This document shows, piece by piece, positions 35,034 to 48,877 of a DNA stretch of 64,000 bases (position 1 is its first letter; the number at the start of each line of letters is the position of its first letter). The stretch spans positions 1,116,001 to 1,180,000 of the forward strand of contig JAFEKR010000013.1 of NCBI GenBank assembly GCA_019022495.1, given 5' to 3'. A program made the translations under genes and the position numbers. Below the pieces are notes generated by a model, which was given only the letters and a program-made list of their open reading frames with translations, was not told the DNA's origin and made no database searches. The DNA is from Epichloe hybrida. Lineage: Eukaryota > Ascomycota > Sordariomycetes > Hypocreales > Clavicipitaceae.

Positions 35034-36989
35034 ATGGCGCTGACCTCGCCATCCCCGATGAACCAAATTAATGACGTCGCCCAAAGATCTTCGAAGTTGT
35101 CTTTGACCTCATCTACTGCCGAGCCATTAGTAGAATACAAGCTTCAAAAACTAGAACCCCGACCGACCGATGCATGGCAACACGACGATGTATCTTTCAG
35201 TAGTAACGTTTCTCGCCATCGGACATCGGACGCAATGCACGAGGAACATTCTCTGAAGTCTTCGTCTGTAAGGCGGGATAGCTCCATTGGTTCGTTGTCG
35301 AAGCGCAAATCGAAATCATTATTCGCTGGTCCACCGCCTCCTATTGCCGCATCGATACTAGCTACGAAGCAACCCTCTGGCGTGTCGCCTAATGGGTACG
35401 AATCTGATATAAAGTCTCATGGACCTTTTCGGATGATGGGACGGTCTATAGGCCATTTCATGTTCGATCAGTCGCGGTCTGAATATGGATCACATCATCG
35501 AAGACCTGATGCGCTCTGGCGTAATCTGCGGCGGCGCGAGCGAAATCTCGAAGACGACATTCAGCAGCTTCTAGACTTTCAGGCAGCTGGGTTGGTGTCT
35601 GGCAGTCAAGTTGACGAGACATCCTCGAGCGGGAATCATGATTATTACAGCGACGCTGGGGACAGCACACCAGCCGGGACCTTCTTTCCTACGGCAACAT
35701 CAAGATCCCAAGTACCAAAGAGCTTGTATTTAACTCCACGGTCCACTACAGACGGCAACGTTATCCCTGTCAGACAGCCGGCCAGAACTCGCCCACCTGG
35801 ACTAAGGACTATTCGGAATGACCTGCGCACTGCTATAGAATCACTACAAGAACTTCGGCGAGAGGAATGTGAGCATATCGCCACAGCTATCAGAGAGAGG
35901 AAATTAGCCCTTCAAGAACTGCATAATCTTGGCACAAGGCGACTTGGTATACAATCCGAGCTTACAGCATCTGATAACGATGGAGAGGAACCATTGGCAA
36001 GAGAGCTTCGGGAGCTTGGACAGAGGCATATTTTCGTGGATCAAGAGATTGGCCGGCTTGAAGAACAACTCACGGGATTGCGAAAACAGCGGCGCTGGCT
36101 GCAGGACCAGATGAGTCATGTGCGAGGGCAGAGGGAAGCAAATCTTAGTGGGTATCGAGGCGCCCTCAGAGACGTGGACTCGGAGCTGAGTAATCTGATG
36201 AGGCGTCCGCCTGTTCTGCCCCTCGACCCAGCCATACACGGCGAAGGTGATAAGACTCTGCGCAGAGACTTAGCTTCAGCAGGAGGACCCGAATTTCTGA
36301 GTCTCACCCCTGAGCGTCGGAGTCCTGAGATGGCTAAGTCTTGGTGGGAAGCTGAACTCGCCGTGTTAGAAAAGAGGGCTATACACGTAAATGAGGATCT
36401 ACGAGCACTAGAAGGAGGCTCTGCGTTATGGAAAGACGTGTTGGCGTTGGTTTCAAACTTTGAATCTGACCTTCGACGGACAATGAGGGGTGGTGCCCCA
36501 TCACAATTGGACTCATCTGCCAAAGGGAAGGAGAAAGCAGATACAGAGGAAGATCTCATTCGCAATCAGGCGGCAAGCATGGGCAACATTCTCAGGCAAC
36601 TGGAGCAAGCCATGGAAGTGGCAGAGTCAAATAGATGGAATCTGCTTATATGTGCCATCGGGGCCGAGTTGGAAGCTTTTAAAGAAGCCCATGACGTTTT
36701 AACTACTCTTTTGCCTCAAAAAGACGAGATAACGTCGAACCCTAGCAATATTCCACCGAACTCTGGCCAGTCTGCTCTCGCCAATCATGCCTTCGTTCAC
36801 GTTGACGAAAGTGACGACGATGTGCCGCCGGATCTTCTCGAGTCACACGCGGATGACGGCAGACAACACTCTACGAATATCGCGACAGTCGTGAATTTCG
36901 CCGAAGCTGAGGACACAGGCTACAAGAGGCCACTGAGCCAGGGCAGTGGAAATGAAGTTCCTCTGGAGTTTCTAGCGGAGCATGGATGA
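35034..36989 (+). CDS. atg28: Autophagy-related protein Atg28-like coiled-coil protein
   Basis: A single-exon protein of 651 residues from Met 35,034, chosen because the upstream in-frame part is low-quality leader sequence. The N-terminal about 200 residues are Ser-rich, with a basic SKRKSKSLF patch and GPPPPIAASILATK. After ALWRNLRRRERNLEDDIQQLLDFQAAGL comes the long coiled coil, about residues 290-410 (IRNDLRTAIESLQELRREE, LRELGQRHIFVDQEIGRLEEQL). Then come WWEAELAVLEKRAIHVNEDLRALEGGSALWKDVL and a C-terminal helical segment followed by an acidic DESDDDVPPDLLESHADD tail. This order matches filamentous-ascomycete Atg28. In Komagataella Atg28 works with Atg35 and Atg17 in pexophagy. The family assignment rests on recall of the coiled-coil and Trp-Trp region, so it is good but not absolute. 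Confidence 0.75.
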   Translation: MALTSPSPMNQINDVAQRSSKLSLTSSTAEPLVEYKLQKLEPRPTDAWQHDDVSFSSNVSRHRTSDAMHEEHSLKSSSVRRDSSIGSLSKRKSKSLFAGPPPPIAASILATKQPSGVSPNGYESDIKSHGPFRMMGRSIGHFMFDQSRSEYGSHHRRPDALWRNLRRRERNLEDDIQQLLDFQAAGLVSGSQVDETSSSGNHDYYSDAGDSTPAGTFFPTATSRSQVPKSLYLTPRSTTDGNVIPVRQPARTRPPGLRTIRNDLRTAIESLQELRREECEHIATAIRERKLALQELHNLGTRRLGIQSELTASDNDGEEPLARELRELGQRHIFVDQEIGRLEEQLTGLRKQRRWLQDQMSHVRGQREANLSGYRGALRDVDSELSNLMRRPPVLPLDPAIHGEGDKTLRRDLASAGGPEFLSLTPERRSPEMAKSWWEAELAVLEKRAIHVNEDLRALEGGSALWKDVLALVSNFESDLRRTMRGGAPSQLDSSAKGKEKADTEEDLIRNQAASMGNILRQLEQAMEVAESNRWNLLICAIGAELEAFKEAHDVLTTLLPQKDEITSNPSNIPPNSGQSALANHAFVHVDESDDDVPPDLLESHADDGRQHSTNIATVVNFAEAEDTGYKRPLSQGSGNEVPLEFLAEHG

Positions 36990-37359
36990 GACAGCCAGAC
37001 AGTCAGAAGTAAAGGCTGTGGAAATGTATTATTATTCGGATGGTCATTTAACCCAGTTTTTTATCTTCAATATGCCGAGACTCTTTCGCGAAGCCATCGA
37101 ACATGAGACACAATATTTGTGCCGTACATTCAGCTTAAATGGGTAATTCTGATCTCATTCAGTTGCTTCCCAATCCAGACCAAATCCACAACAACTGTTT
37201 CTAAGAGTGAAAAAGCAACCGGAGAAAAAAGTAAAGTGGAAAGCAGTGGTCGCTTGGAAAACTTTCACGCTCTAGCCACGAATGATGAAATCAAGTTTCA
37301 TTCCGAAGTTGAGCGTAACGTGTCCACACGTAAAAGCGACCCCTGACTTGCAAATTAGA
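36990..37359. other. Convergent 3' region of atg28 and the DUF1748 gene
   Basis: About 370 bp between convergent genes. Presumed 3' UTRs; nothing else recognised. Confidence 0.5.
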
Positions 37360-37887
37360 TCATCGCCTTCGTTCAAAAAAACCACTGGATCCTGCAATAG
37401 CGACTGACTGGTCCATGACCCATTCGCCGACGCCAAGATACTTATCGATCCATCTTGAAACCTCTTTGTTTTCGCCAGCAACTTTATCTGTCTTGAAACT
37501 AGGCCTGGGATTTCCCGAAATTGGGCAGACGTAAGCAAATACAGTGGTAACGATATGTGGGAGGCCCAGTCGCAGAATACTCACGTCAACCCGGTCGATC
37601 GCTTCATGCCCGCCAAAAATGCAGAAACTGAGACCATGTATGCTTAGCTGTTCCGCTCACGCGTTGTGTAGAACAGAACAGATCAACTTACTGAGTACGG
37701 CGTCGAAGGCGTAGTGCGTCAATCGTCCAACCTTTGACCATAACCCAAATGTCAGCAAGTTGAGAAGCTGCGATCTTCTTAGACTACTGGTGCTAAAGAG
37801 GAATTTGTTCCTCTTGGCTGTTGAAAGCGGCGCTGATGACTCCGCCCCCGATACACCAAGGTTCCGAGTTTCTGTACGTACCACCAT
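37360..37887 (-). CDS. DUF1748 family small protein
   Basis: Predicted 77-residue protein from four exons, 37882-37887, 37692-37731, 37585-37627 and 37360-37504 (234 nt, in frame). The first coding exon is only six bases (ATGGTG) before a GTACGT donor. The joined product reads GRLTHYAFDAVLISAFLAGM, then KRSTGLTPSFKTDKVAG, then WIDKYLGVGEWVMDQSVAIA, and ends GSSGFFERRR. These are the conserved blocks of the fungal DUF1748 family (small proteins with one hydrophobic N-terminal helix, like yeast YKL065W-A). The function is unknown. It is the last intact gene before the retrotransposon island, ending its coding sequence about 360 bp from the first LTR. Confidence 0.88.
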
Positions 37888-38249
37888 AATGCTTATCGGG
37901 TCTGGATCAGTCAAGGCGTGTTGCCTGCCTGTTTGGCACGAAGAAAAGCCGAGGGCACTCGGAAAGAAGATCGGTTGTGAGTTCGACTGTTGAGACTAGG
38001 GTGCGACACGACCACCGTGATTCGAAGTCGAAGTTAGGTGTAGTTGCGGACAACACGCATACTAAAGCTCTTTAGCTCGTTGCCAACTCACGTGCCCCTC
38101 TCAACAAACTGTTCGACTTGTCTCCGAGGGTGCCACTTTTGCCACAACACCTACTAGCTGGGCAGGAGGCTTTCTGTGTTACAGGACATTACATACAGTG
38201 AGTGGGCTGTGCATATCTACAGTGGGTCTCAGGTAATTCCGAGCAGCGA
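37888..38249. other. Junction between genic DNA and the retrotransposon island
   Basis: Base composition is ordinary up to the LTR at 38,250. At 38,220-38,247 a sequence starting CAGTGGGTCTCAGGTAATTC is preceded by TA. Its inverted partner lies at 53,170-53,195, beyond the retrotransposon. The last five bases, AGCGA (38,245-38,249), are the left copy of the target duplication. Confidence 0.6.
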
Positions 38250-38343
38250 TGTCACAGGTCACGTGCACAATTGTGCAGCATAAATAGCGCCCCACGGGGG
38301 CTAGATTAGAGAATATCATTATCCTTTCCCACATACCCTTATA
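38250..38343 (+). repeat. 5' LTR of the Gypsy element (94 bp)
   Basis: Starts TGTCACAGG and ends CCCTTATA. It contains CACGTG and a TATA-like CATAAATAG. It matches the 3' LTR at all but about four positions; the two internal or terminal differences are C-to-T in this copy. Confidence 0.88.
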
Positions 38344-40699
38344 GATTAGTAATAATTATAAGTTATAAGTATAAAAAACCAGAAAAACACTAGACTACTA
38401 GCATTTATATAATTATATTTAAATATTTATGCTTTAATATTAAAGCTAACACTAGATGCTAAGCTAATTAGAGAAGGCTAATGCCTTTAAAGGTATATTA
38501 ATATAGTTAATCTAATAATTCTAAATAACCTAAGAGAATTAGTTAACTATATAGTAAAAAATTTCACGCTATTTAATAAAATAAATATATTTAATTATCT
38601 AGTTAAGTAGGCTAAGCATAGGGGTAGATTTATCTAATTCCTTAACAAATAGTTATAGAAAGTAAGGCCATTTACTCCTTAAGTTATAATTAAGTTAAAT
38701 ATAAAGATAAGTATAGTAACTATTCTAACTATAAGTAAAGGAGTATTACTAGAGCTATTATAAGCTATAAGCTTATAGCCTTAAACTAGCTATTAAAAAG
38801 ATAATTCTTAAACTAGCTATTAAAGGGATAATTCCTAGGGACTAAGATTTAGACTAATATAATTTAATTCTACTAAGGGTAAAGCAGTAGCAAACGTAAT
38901 TAATGCTATACTAATAGACTATCTAATTATAATAGTAATAGAATGGTTAGGGTAGTTCTATATAGGGATACGCAATTATAAGCTTAATTTTAAGCTAGAA
39001 AGTTAGTAGGACAAAACCCCTTAGGTAAAATTACCCATGCTAGATTAAGTAGTAATACCTTCTCTAGAATTAGGAAGGAGCAGTCCTACTATACACTAAT
39101 TACTACTAGTTACCCCACTTAATAATTCCCTGCTTATTAATTCACCTCTTAATAAATCCTAAGCACACTAGATATTAGGTAGTTACTAATCTAGGGGATT
39201 AAGAGTATTATAGTAATTAAACAGTTAGGTAAAGCTAGAGCGTAATAACATAATTAATAATATAATGCCTAGTAGTAAGTAAGAGCAGCTATTATTAGCA
39301 GATTAATAACAGCTATAATTAGAGATAATATAAATAATGTATTATTTGTTTAAAGAGAATGCCTAAACTAACTAGGCTTTACTATAATATATCTATTAGG
39401 GACGCATATAACTATTAGGATTATAACTAGTAAAAGCAATTCTAGTAATATAGCTATTATTACAGGTAGCAGATGTTAGCTTCTTTAACCTAGGAGTTAA
39501 GGATAATAAAGGCTAAGGTATTATAGTAAATGCTAAATCTACTATAATAATTTACAAATACGTCTTAGTATTTACCTAGCGGTTAGAAGATATAGTAGTT
39601 AGCTAATTAGAGAAGCTTATAAAAGACATTTAGATCTTATGCCTTAGAGGTTAAGCCCTTAATTAGTATAGTTATCTATTAACGCTATTAGAGCGCGAAT
39701 TACTTTAAGAAGCGTTATTAAAAACCATTTGCATATAACTAGTTAAGAGATTCTAAGAGCTATAGTTTACGGCTTTAAATAGGATTAAGAATACGTAATA
39801 TTTATTATAGAAATATTATAATAGAGAGGATATTATAATCTTTATATATAATTTGCTTTAAGATATAAGGGCGTGTTATTAGGATAATATTACGTAATTG
39901 CAAACGGTTCACTAAGCATTTAATTCAGAAATTCAGATAATTATTACGCTACTATTAACTAATATAATAATTAATTAATTTTTAATATAAATCAGAGAAA
40001 GAGAGTTAATAATTACAAGCCAGGTAAGAGATAAGTTCTAACAGATAACTAATTAATAGTTTAGAGATATTTGACTAGGATTAAATATATGTAAAGGATT
40101 TAATAATCCTTAAGGCTAATGTGTGGGATACTAACTATTTAATAGCATAGCAAGACCACGAATCAGAGGATATTAGAATAATTACTAGAATAGTAATAGA
40201 AACAATAATTATTAGGGTAATTCACTATACTATAACCCTACTTAATAGCAATAATAGGGCTAGTAGAGGCTATACTATAATAATTAGGACTAATAGTTTA
40301 GTAATTAGCTATACTATAATAACTAATAGCAGCTATACCTAAATCCTTAATATAATAATAGGCTAGTTATAGAAAGAGCTACCCTATTTAGCAATACTAT
40401 AAGACTACTAAATAGACTAGTAATCTTACTATAATGCCCTTAAGCTATATACTAGGTAAATAAGTTAGACTAGTAGGGCAATAAAGAACAAAGCAACTGT
40501 TAGGACTAAATAGGTAGCAAGGATTAAGAGAATAATAGCTAATAATTAGAATAAGGAGATATAGATAAGTATATCCTATACCTAGAGGTGGAGTGGTAGG
40601 AACTATACCCTTAAGATAATTAGGAAGGAGTCCTATAGACTAAAAACTAGATAAAGCATGTTTAATTTGTTAGAATTAATAACGTAGTCTACACTTATT

Positions 40700-42400
40700 A
40701 AATGTGTTTTGCTTAATTTATATCTAATAATACGCTTTTTAACTATTTAAGCAAAGCATATAGCTTACCACGTAACGGTATAATTAGAAGTAAGATAGCT
40801 TGTAATGAAATTTTAGACTCTTACCTAGTATTACACATATATAGTAATCACGATTATCTAAATGTTATAATAGATAACATATAAATGCAAATGAAATTAG
40901 CGGTAAAAGAACCATAAATAGTAGATATAATAAGAGTTAAGATAAAGAAGGGCAGTGAAATACTAATCTTTTAATTAATAGTTAGCATATAACAAGATAT
41001 AAGTGTTAGCTATGCATTTTAATCATAGATATACCTATGATTCTGGATCTATCTAGATCTAGATAATTTGGATAATCAAACTAATATTTATTATAATACA
41101 GGCTACTTAATTACACTAGTAGATACCACATAGGTAGCCAAATGGTACCTAGATATTAAAATGCACACTAGAGCAGCGCCTATTAACGTGAAGGGCATAG
41201 GATTAGATGTCCATTCTACTAATAAATATATACTATTACCTATGAACTTCTTAGGTAGCACACCTAATAGATAACCCGTGATTATATTATTTGTAAGGGA
41301 AGTATCTATTATGAAGTTATTAAGGGCAAACTTGTTGCTTAGTATAGATTACATTATACTATAACAGATTAACATAATAATAAATAAAGGCAAAGTAATT
41401 ATTAGAATATATAGGAGCGTAGCTATTCCTATAGTAGCCTAGTATAATCGACCGAAAATTGATATGCTAGTTAAGTTAGCTCACACGGTTATGATTTAGC
41501 TATGTATAATAACGCTAGTCCTAGTAAATTATTAATTAAGCAAAGACAAAAGGGCACTATTTAAACCTAAATAGTTACAGAGATTAGGCATCTATGCGGT
41601 AGTTGTAAATAGGTTAACATAACATGTTATAATATGTAACCTAGGCAATAAGCCTATTATAATCGCTAAGAAACAGGAATTAGGAAGATTTAAATCTATT
41701 AACCTAGCCATAAGAGTATATATAGTAAACTCTAAAGAACAAGCTTTAGCGGCAGATCTAGTAATAGTAATAGAATTACATATTAAGAAGCGACTATTAA
41801 CACTAGAGTAAATTATAACAGAATCGCGTATAGTAATTCACATAGAAACAAAAGTTAACTATTTTAATCCCTAGAATAAAGAGAAATAATAGTAGATATA
41901 GTAACTCTTAAGGGATTATATAGACTTATTTTATAACAAGGGCTTTGCTATAGTTCCCTAGGAGGAATAAATAAGACTATAGATAAAGCTAGGATAGCAA
42001 GATTTAGTTCCTAAGAAATACAGGATATATTTAGTGGGACTAGATAATTAAGTAATAATTTTAAAGATAATAGGGGAATTATTAGTAGTGGGAAAGGTCT
42101 TTTACACTATGTTATAAGTACTATTCGTATTTCTGGTTTTTATTATATAAATAGGATTAGGGGATAGTTAAAAAGGACATATAGTAGTTGACATTTGAGG
42201 TTTAAATGTGATAACAATGCTAGATATATATCTAATAAGATAATAGGAGGAAGTTATTATAGGAATTATAAATGTAACACATATTATAGTTATTAACGCA
42301 ATGTTATTTTATTACTAATAGATAGTTCACCTAGACTTATAATAGGTACTATTAGTAATTACACACGATGGATAGTTTACTTTTAACGTACTAATTATGG
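40700..42400 (+). pseudogene. Decayed Gypsy gag-pol, left part
   Basis: Multiply stopped reading frames across the protease-like and early RT region. The clearest piece is RT motif-like sequence at about 41,980-42,390. It is interrupted at 42,405 by the Copia element and resumes at 49,208. Confidence 0.6.
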
Positions 42401-42405
42401 GATAT

Positions 42406-42713
42406 TGTTGGAACAAAGGTGATATCAATCGCGCGTCGCAGCCGCAATTACCCAGCAGAAGCTCGGGCCGCGCGCGGACCCCACACGTGACCCACAACCT
42501 AGCACGTTAATTAGCTAGGAAATATAGGGACACAAACGCGTAACCCCTTTTCCTTTATGTATTATAACTTCTAGCTTTTTACCTCTCTTTTCCTATAACT
42601 TAATTAATTATAATAACAGATAATGTAGCCTAGAATAAATAATTAATAATAATACTATTCTTTAGGCTCACAACTATATTACACATTAAATTCAATACCC
42701 TATAAATCTAACA
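42406..42713 (+). repeat. 5' LTR of the Copia element
   Basis: Starts TGTTGGAACAAAGG. Its first about 100 bases keep GC-rich unmutated sequence, while its last about 100 bases are heavily C-to-T/G-to-A changed relative to the 3' copy. Confidence 0.88.
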
Positions 42714-44499
42714 CTAATTAGTAGTTACCTTCACAAATAACCACGTAGTCTTCAAACACCACAGATTAGTAAGGTTAATTAAAAGAGGTAGCTTATTTAA
42801 TAATAACTCACCCTATAAAATAGGAGGGCTACATTTAATAATAAGTTATGCTAATGGAAAGGTATAATATAGCTCTCTTCTTACTTTAGTATTAATATCT
42901 ATATCTATATAGACTCTAAAATAATAAAGAAAGGTTTAATACTAGTAGCTAAGCTATTCCCTTATCTTTCTTTATTATGCGTTCTATTATATATTTAAAG
43001 TTAACTACCTTACCTCGTAATCCTTCACACCTAAAACACATTACATAATCATAGTTATATTTTTTCCTCATATTACAAGATCTACCTCCCTTAATCAATT
43101 AGAATATCAGATACACCTAGACTATCTAGGACCTCTAGTTAATTTAGAGTTCCTAGTAAGACTAATAGCTATAATAATACTATAGAAGGCATTAAAATAG
43201 GAGATAATAATAAATACCTTAACAAAGGAAAAACCCCTATCTACACTAACCTATACCCCTATATCTCTATAAGGCTTTAATAATATATTATAGAAAAACT
43301 ACTTTAATAAATAGGAAGTTCTAAACATAAAGAGATAAAAACACCTAAGGAAATTAGTCTCTATATCCTTATAAAGACTAAGCAATACAAGAAGTAAGGG
43401 TTATTTAGAAAAACACTATTCTCCGAATTTAGTAATAACTTTTACAGATAGTTAAGGAATAAGTTTACAGAAGGGAGAGACCTTTTATAAAATAGACTTC
43501 AAGACTATCTTCTTTATAACAAAGTATACATAACTATTAGAAGAGGCACTAAGATAGTAAATAACCTTAAAGAAGTAGTAAACTAAGAAGAATTCTAATT
43601 TTAGACTCTTAAAGAAATTAAAGAGACTAGGAAGAAGTATATAGGCTTCTAAAAGAACCTATAAAACAAAGAGTTTTTCTATAATCTACTAGATAATAGT
43701 AATATTAGAACTAGGTAACCTACCCCATTACCCTATTTATTAGTATAATTACTATTAAAAGGATTAATAAGCTAGACTCCCCTAGAAAGACTAAGTTAAT
43801 CCCCTCTAGGAAGGCCTAGTCAATCTCCCCTAGGAAAGTTAATTAACCTAGAGTTAAGATCACCTAAGGATACTATTTATAAGTATCTATAGGTAACTCC
43901 CCTGCTTATACCTTTACTAGAGGCAAGTTAGTAGTATTACCCTAGTAATATTACTAATAATACCCCTAAGTAAGAGAGTTACTAATAAAGGTAACCTATA
44001 CTATCTAGGGCTAGTAGTGCCCCTATTAGCATAGCTTAAAGAGCTATAATTCCTCCTTCCTAATATAAGGAAAAGAAGGATTAGAGGGAATAATAAGCCC
44101 TAAGGATACTACTTATAAAGCCACCCTCTTACTTCCTAAAGACCTTACTACCCCTTTCATAAATATAAAGGGAAACACCTAGAGAACCCCTATAAACCTA
44201 GAGACCTTTACTAAAGTAAATTATTAACCTATCTAAGGTATACCCTAAAGAGTAACTCTATAGTGCTAATAACTATAATATCCTTAAATTAAAGCTTTAA
44301 ATATTCTATAGAAAGTATAAGTTACTTAATATCTAGCCTAAATAAGCTAGTTATACTTTTAAGGTTATACTTAAAGGTAAAGTACTATAATACTATATAA
44401 ACCACCTCTCTAAACCTAGATAACTACAAGATCTCCCTACACTTATTAGCTATATAAGAGAATAATTTAAAACCAAGGATATATAGTAAAGATATTTAC

Positions 44500-47400
44500 T
44501 AGAGTAAAATAACACTTCCCTATAAGGAATAGTAAATAATAACCTAACTAAGTTAATAATTAAATACTTTAATAAACTTATAGAAAGACTAGCTATCTTA
44601 TAATAAGCAGTGCCTAAAGTAAGCTAAACTAAAAGGGCACTCTATAATTAACTTATTAAAGCCTATTATAGTATTCTAAAGTGTAAAGGAGTAATTATAG
44701 ATTTACTAGATAGACTATAAGAGTTCTATAAACAGATTAGAATAACCCTTTACCTTATTAAGGAAGAGAAAAAGAACTATTAATAGTTTCTAACTAAAAC
44801 TATAACCCTAAAGTAATTCTAGACTAACTAAAGATATAATAGGAATAAAAAAGAGACCTAATATCCCTTAAAACTATAAGGAAGAGAAGGTACTTCCCGC
44901 ATAAAGAAGTACTATATATATAGTAAGGAAGGATACTAGTTATCTAGGTACCCTAAAGAGAACTATAAGAAGGCATTTTAACGCTTTAAGAACCACTACC
45001 TTACAAATCTAACTAATAACTTATATTATTTATTCCTTATATAGTACAAAGAAGACCACAAGTCTCTAGCCCTTATTAATAATAAAATCGCTTAGTATAT
45101 AAAGAGTATCAGATTTAATAATAGCCCTAATAATACAAATAGGCTAGTACCTATAAGCTTCTTTACTTATAGAACCTAGATTAATAGCGAAAGAACGGTT
45201 TAATTCCTAATAAGGTAAGTAGCTTATTATAGTCTAAGTAAAGAAAACCCCTTTTAGCAGGAACTTATAAATAAAGCCTTAGTAATATTTATATTAGAAG
45301 ATTGCTATTCCTATACGATATTCTAAGGGATTATACCTAATATAGGAGCCGCAAAGTTCTTTATAGCAGGGCACCCTTAATTTCTTGCTTTATAATATTA
45401 AATACCTATATTATAGCTTAATAAATTAATAGAGAAAAAGGCATTAGTTAGATTCGGCGTGGGAGACCTAATTATTACGCTTGGAGCGGCTAATATGCCT
45501 ACTCCCTTTAGAAATATTCTCTTTTAGGTTATCCTTATAAACACTCTATTTCTCTTATCCCTTAATAATATAGACTATCTAAAGATTAACTTTAATATCT
45601 CTAAGAACACGCTATAATAAGGAAATATTAAAGTGCCTATTATATATAAATAGGGCTATGCCTAGATGCTTCTTATATAGAAAGAAGAAGTAGTTACTTA
45701 GAGCTACCTTATAGAAGGCAAGCTATAGTAATTACATTACTGCTTTAGATATTTATTAATCTAACGTTTACATAAGATTCTTTGTAAATTAGGGTATAAT
45801 ATTAATATTAAAGCTATTAGGGAGCTAATAAGAATCTACTACTAATACTAAATACATGTAAATAGCCCTAATTACTTTAAGTTTACCCTTAAGGATAAGT
45901 ATAGCTTTAATTATAAAGTAATAGTAAATATCTTCTACCTAGATAGCAACTACCTTATACTTTATACTATAGATATAGCTATAGCGTTTAATATAGTGAA
46001 ATTCCTTAATAATATCTCTATAAAAATAACCTAGGAAGCCCTTTACATATACTAGATTAATACTTACCTAGGCCCCCTAGACTTTATTATTATAGACGCT
46101 AGAACGAACTTCTATAGTAATGAATTTAGATAATTTATAGCTTTAATATTAATTTTAATTAAGGAAGTCCCTATTAAGGCACACTATAGCATAGGGAAGG
46201 TTAAAAGGTATTATAGGCCGCTCTAAAGAGCCTATAATATAATTAGACACAAATGCCCTATAATGCTAAAACCTATTACCCTTTAAATAGTAATTAAGGC
46301 CCTAAATAACACTGTAAGCCCTAATAGTCTTATCCTAACCCTCCTTATCTTTAAAGCTTACCTATATATAATAAATAAGTCCTTACTATTGCCTAATATT
46401 ATATAGTGTGTAATTATAGTATAGAAGGCTACTAAAGAGATTAAGAGACTCTATACTATCTAGAAGGTTAATAAGGCCCTTGCTAAACATAATAGCCTAG
46501 ATACCTTAAAGACCCTTAGCCTACTACTAAGATTAAAGGTTAAGGTCTAGTAAGAAGGTAAGGGATAGGTAAGTCTATATAAGCTACTAGTAATTACTAG
46601 AGAAAGCTATACACTTAATATACCTAGAGGCCTAAAGACCTTTAGGTTAATATTTATTAAGCCCTACTATAATAATCCTAGTGTAAAGAAAATAGTAAAG
46701 CCTAGTAAAGAGAAAGGAGAAAAAGGGTAAGAGGCCCGCAATAAGAATATAGTGCTACTAATACTATTAAAGCAAGGACGCGGAAGGCTATAGAAAAACC
46801 CTCCTATAATACCTTAAGGTACTAGTACCTTCCTATTAGCAAAAGAATATAGTAACCTAGCTCTTATAATTAAGCTACGTAAGGAAGGAATTATTAAGAC
46901 CCCTAGTAAACCTTTTAAGCTATTAATAAAAGTAGAAATTAACGCTCTAATTAAGTAAAGTATATTTAAATTTATTATATTTAATAAGGAAGAACATAGT
47001 GAAATTTAAATCTTTAATTCCTGGATTATTAATAAGATTAAGGGCAAGATAACAAAACCCTATAAAAAGTCACGCCTTGTGATCTAAGGGTGTAAGGATA
47101 AAGGGAAATAGGCTATTCTCACATAGGCCCTAATAATTTAATACGCGAGCTAATGTCTTATTCTTATGATAGCCCTATTAGTAAGATTAAGGAAATTCCT
47201 TATCTAGCTAAGAGATATCTATTAGGCTTATATATAGGCCTGTATATTACTAGAGTAGCTAATCCTAGCGCGCTTACTAATTTAGATATAGTATCTCTAC
47301 CTGCCTAGTATAATCTTAAGGGTTATAAAACCCCTTTACAGGCTCGCAGAGGTAGGAACACACTAGTAGGTTATATATTACAAGTATTATAAAGAGAACC

Positions 47401-48450
47401 TCTAGATAGAAACCTTTATATATAATCCTTACTTACTTATAACTACAAAGGAAAGCCCTAACTTTACTTACATTAGAATATAAACTAATAATATAATCAG
47501 CCTCTTAGATAAGAAGTTCTCTAAGAAGGAAGAGACCTAGCTTACTATAGTAAGCTTTAACATAAAGCTAAAGTAATTCCTAACTTAGGACTACCCCCTT
47601 ATATTTAATAGTGGCATTATCTTGCTAGAGAATAATACTATTAAGATCTAGCAGAAAGGGCAGAGTAATAAGTTAGAGTTAGTTCTAATAACTAACTTAA
47701 AGCGCAAATATATTAAGCAGAGGGCCTAAGGCGCTTATATTGCCTTGATTTACTAACTAGAGGCTTACTTTAACCTATCTATTACTACATAACACTAGGA
47801 GCTAACCCTAGAGGATATAAAAGCCCTTAATTACTACCTAAAGTAGTAGATAAATTACCTAGAGAGAGGTCTAATGTTTATCCTAATTAACCTTAAGAAG
47901 GCAAAGCTCTTTACCTTTATAAATAAATCCTTTACTAACAACTAGGACCTATTCTTATAACTAGGATATGTACTTATCCTAGCGAACGAAGACTACACTA
48001 ATAGTAAGTTTATAATTAAAGGCAATATTATACACTTTAGCTTAATAAAGAGTAAGAGAGTTACATAAAGCGTGCTTACCTTAGAAATCTATAGTATAGT
48101 AGCTAGTGTTAATATAGCTTACGTAATTATAACCACCCTAAACTTAGTTACTAACTAACTAAAGCTCCTAAAGATCCTAGTTATTATATATACGGATTTA
48201 TACTCCTTATATAAGTGCCTTATTAAGCTTAGTATAACAAAGGAGAAACACCTAATAATCGATATTATAGCCCTTTAATAGTTATATAAACGCTAAGAAC
48301 TCTACGAGATCTAATGGATTAATAGAGAGAATAACCTAGCTAATGCCTTCATAAAGGTATTACCTAATAAGGCCCTTAAGAGCTTTATCTTAACTAACTA
48401 AATAACTATCTAGATAGAGGGATAGGTTACTTGCGCGTAACATATATATA
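44500..48450 (+). pseudogene. Decayed Copia gag-pol
   Basis: Readable only in fragments across all three frames: zinc knuckle relic, integrase core, RT and an RNase H-like tail near 47,940-48,400. No intact open frame remains. Confidence 0.7.
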
Positions 48451-48877
48451 GTAAGAGGAAAAAGGTAATCCTTTAGGAGGGTAGCTATAGGGATAAGATA
48501 GTAATACATAGGGGATCTACGCCCTTATAGTTAACATCCCTAGCGGCTATAACTACGCTAGCCCACTAGGCCCTCCTAGTAAATCATAGAAATTAATAGC
48601 AGTGCATAAGAGAAGGAAGGTATTGCTAAGGAGGAGGAAGATATTATATACATGCTATAGTGTGGTATATATGTTATTTTAAGGAAAAGAAGGGATTCAA
48701 AAGGACCCACTTATCCTTACACAGGCTCATAGGCTAAGCAAGATTATTATTTCCCTTTTATTAGCAACTATATGCCTAGATAGGCTATAAGTTCTTTTCC
48801 TTACATCCCCTATTAATCACATCCTTAATCTATCTTTCTTCTTTATTTCTATAATTAATATTGCGCGTTAATAATTA

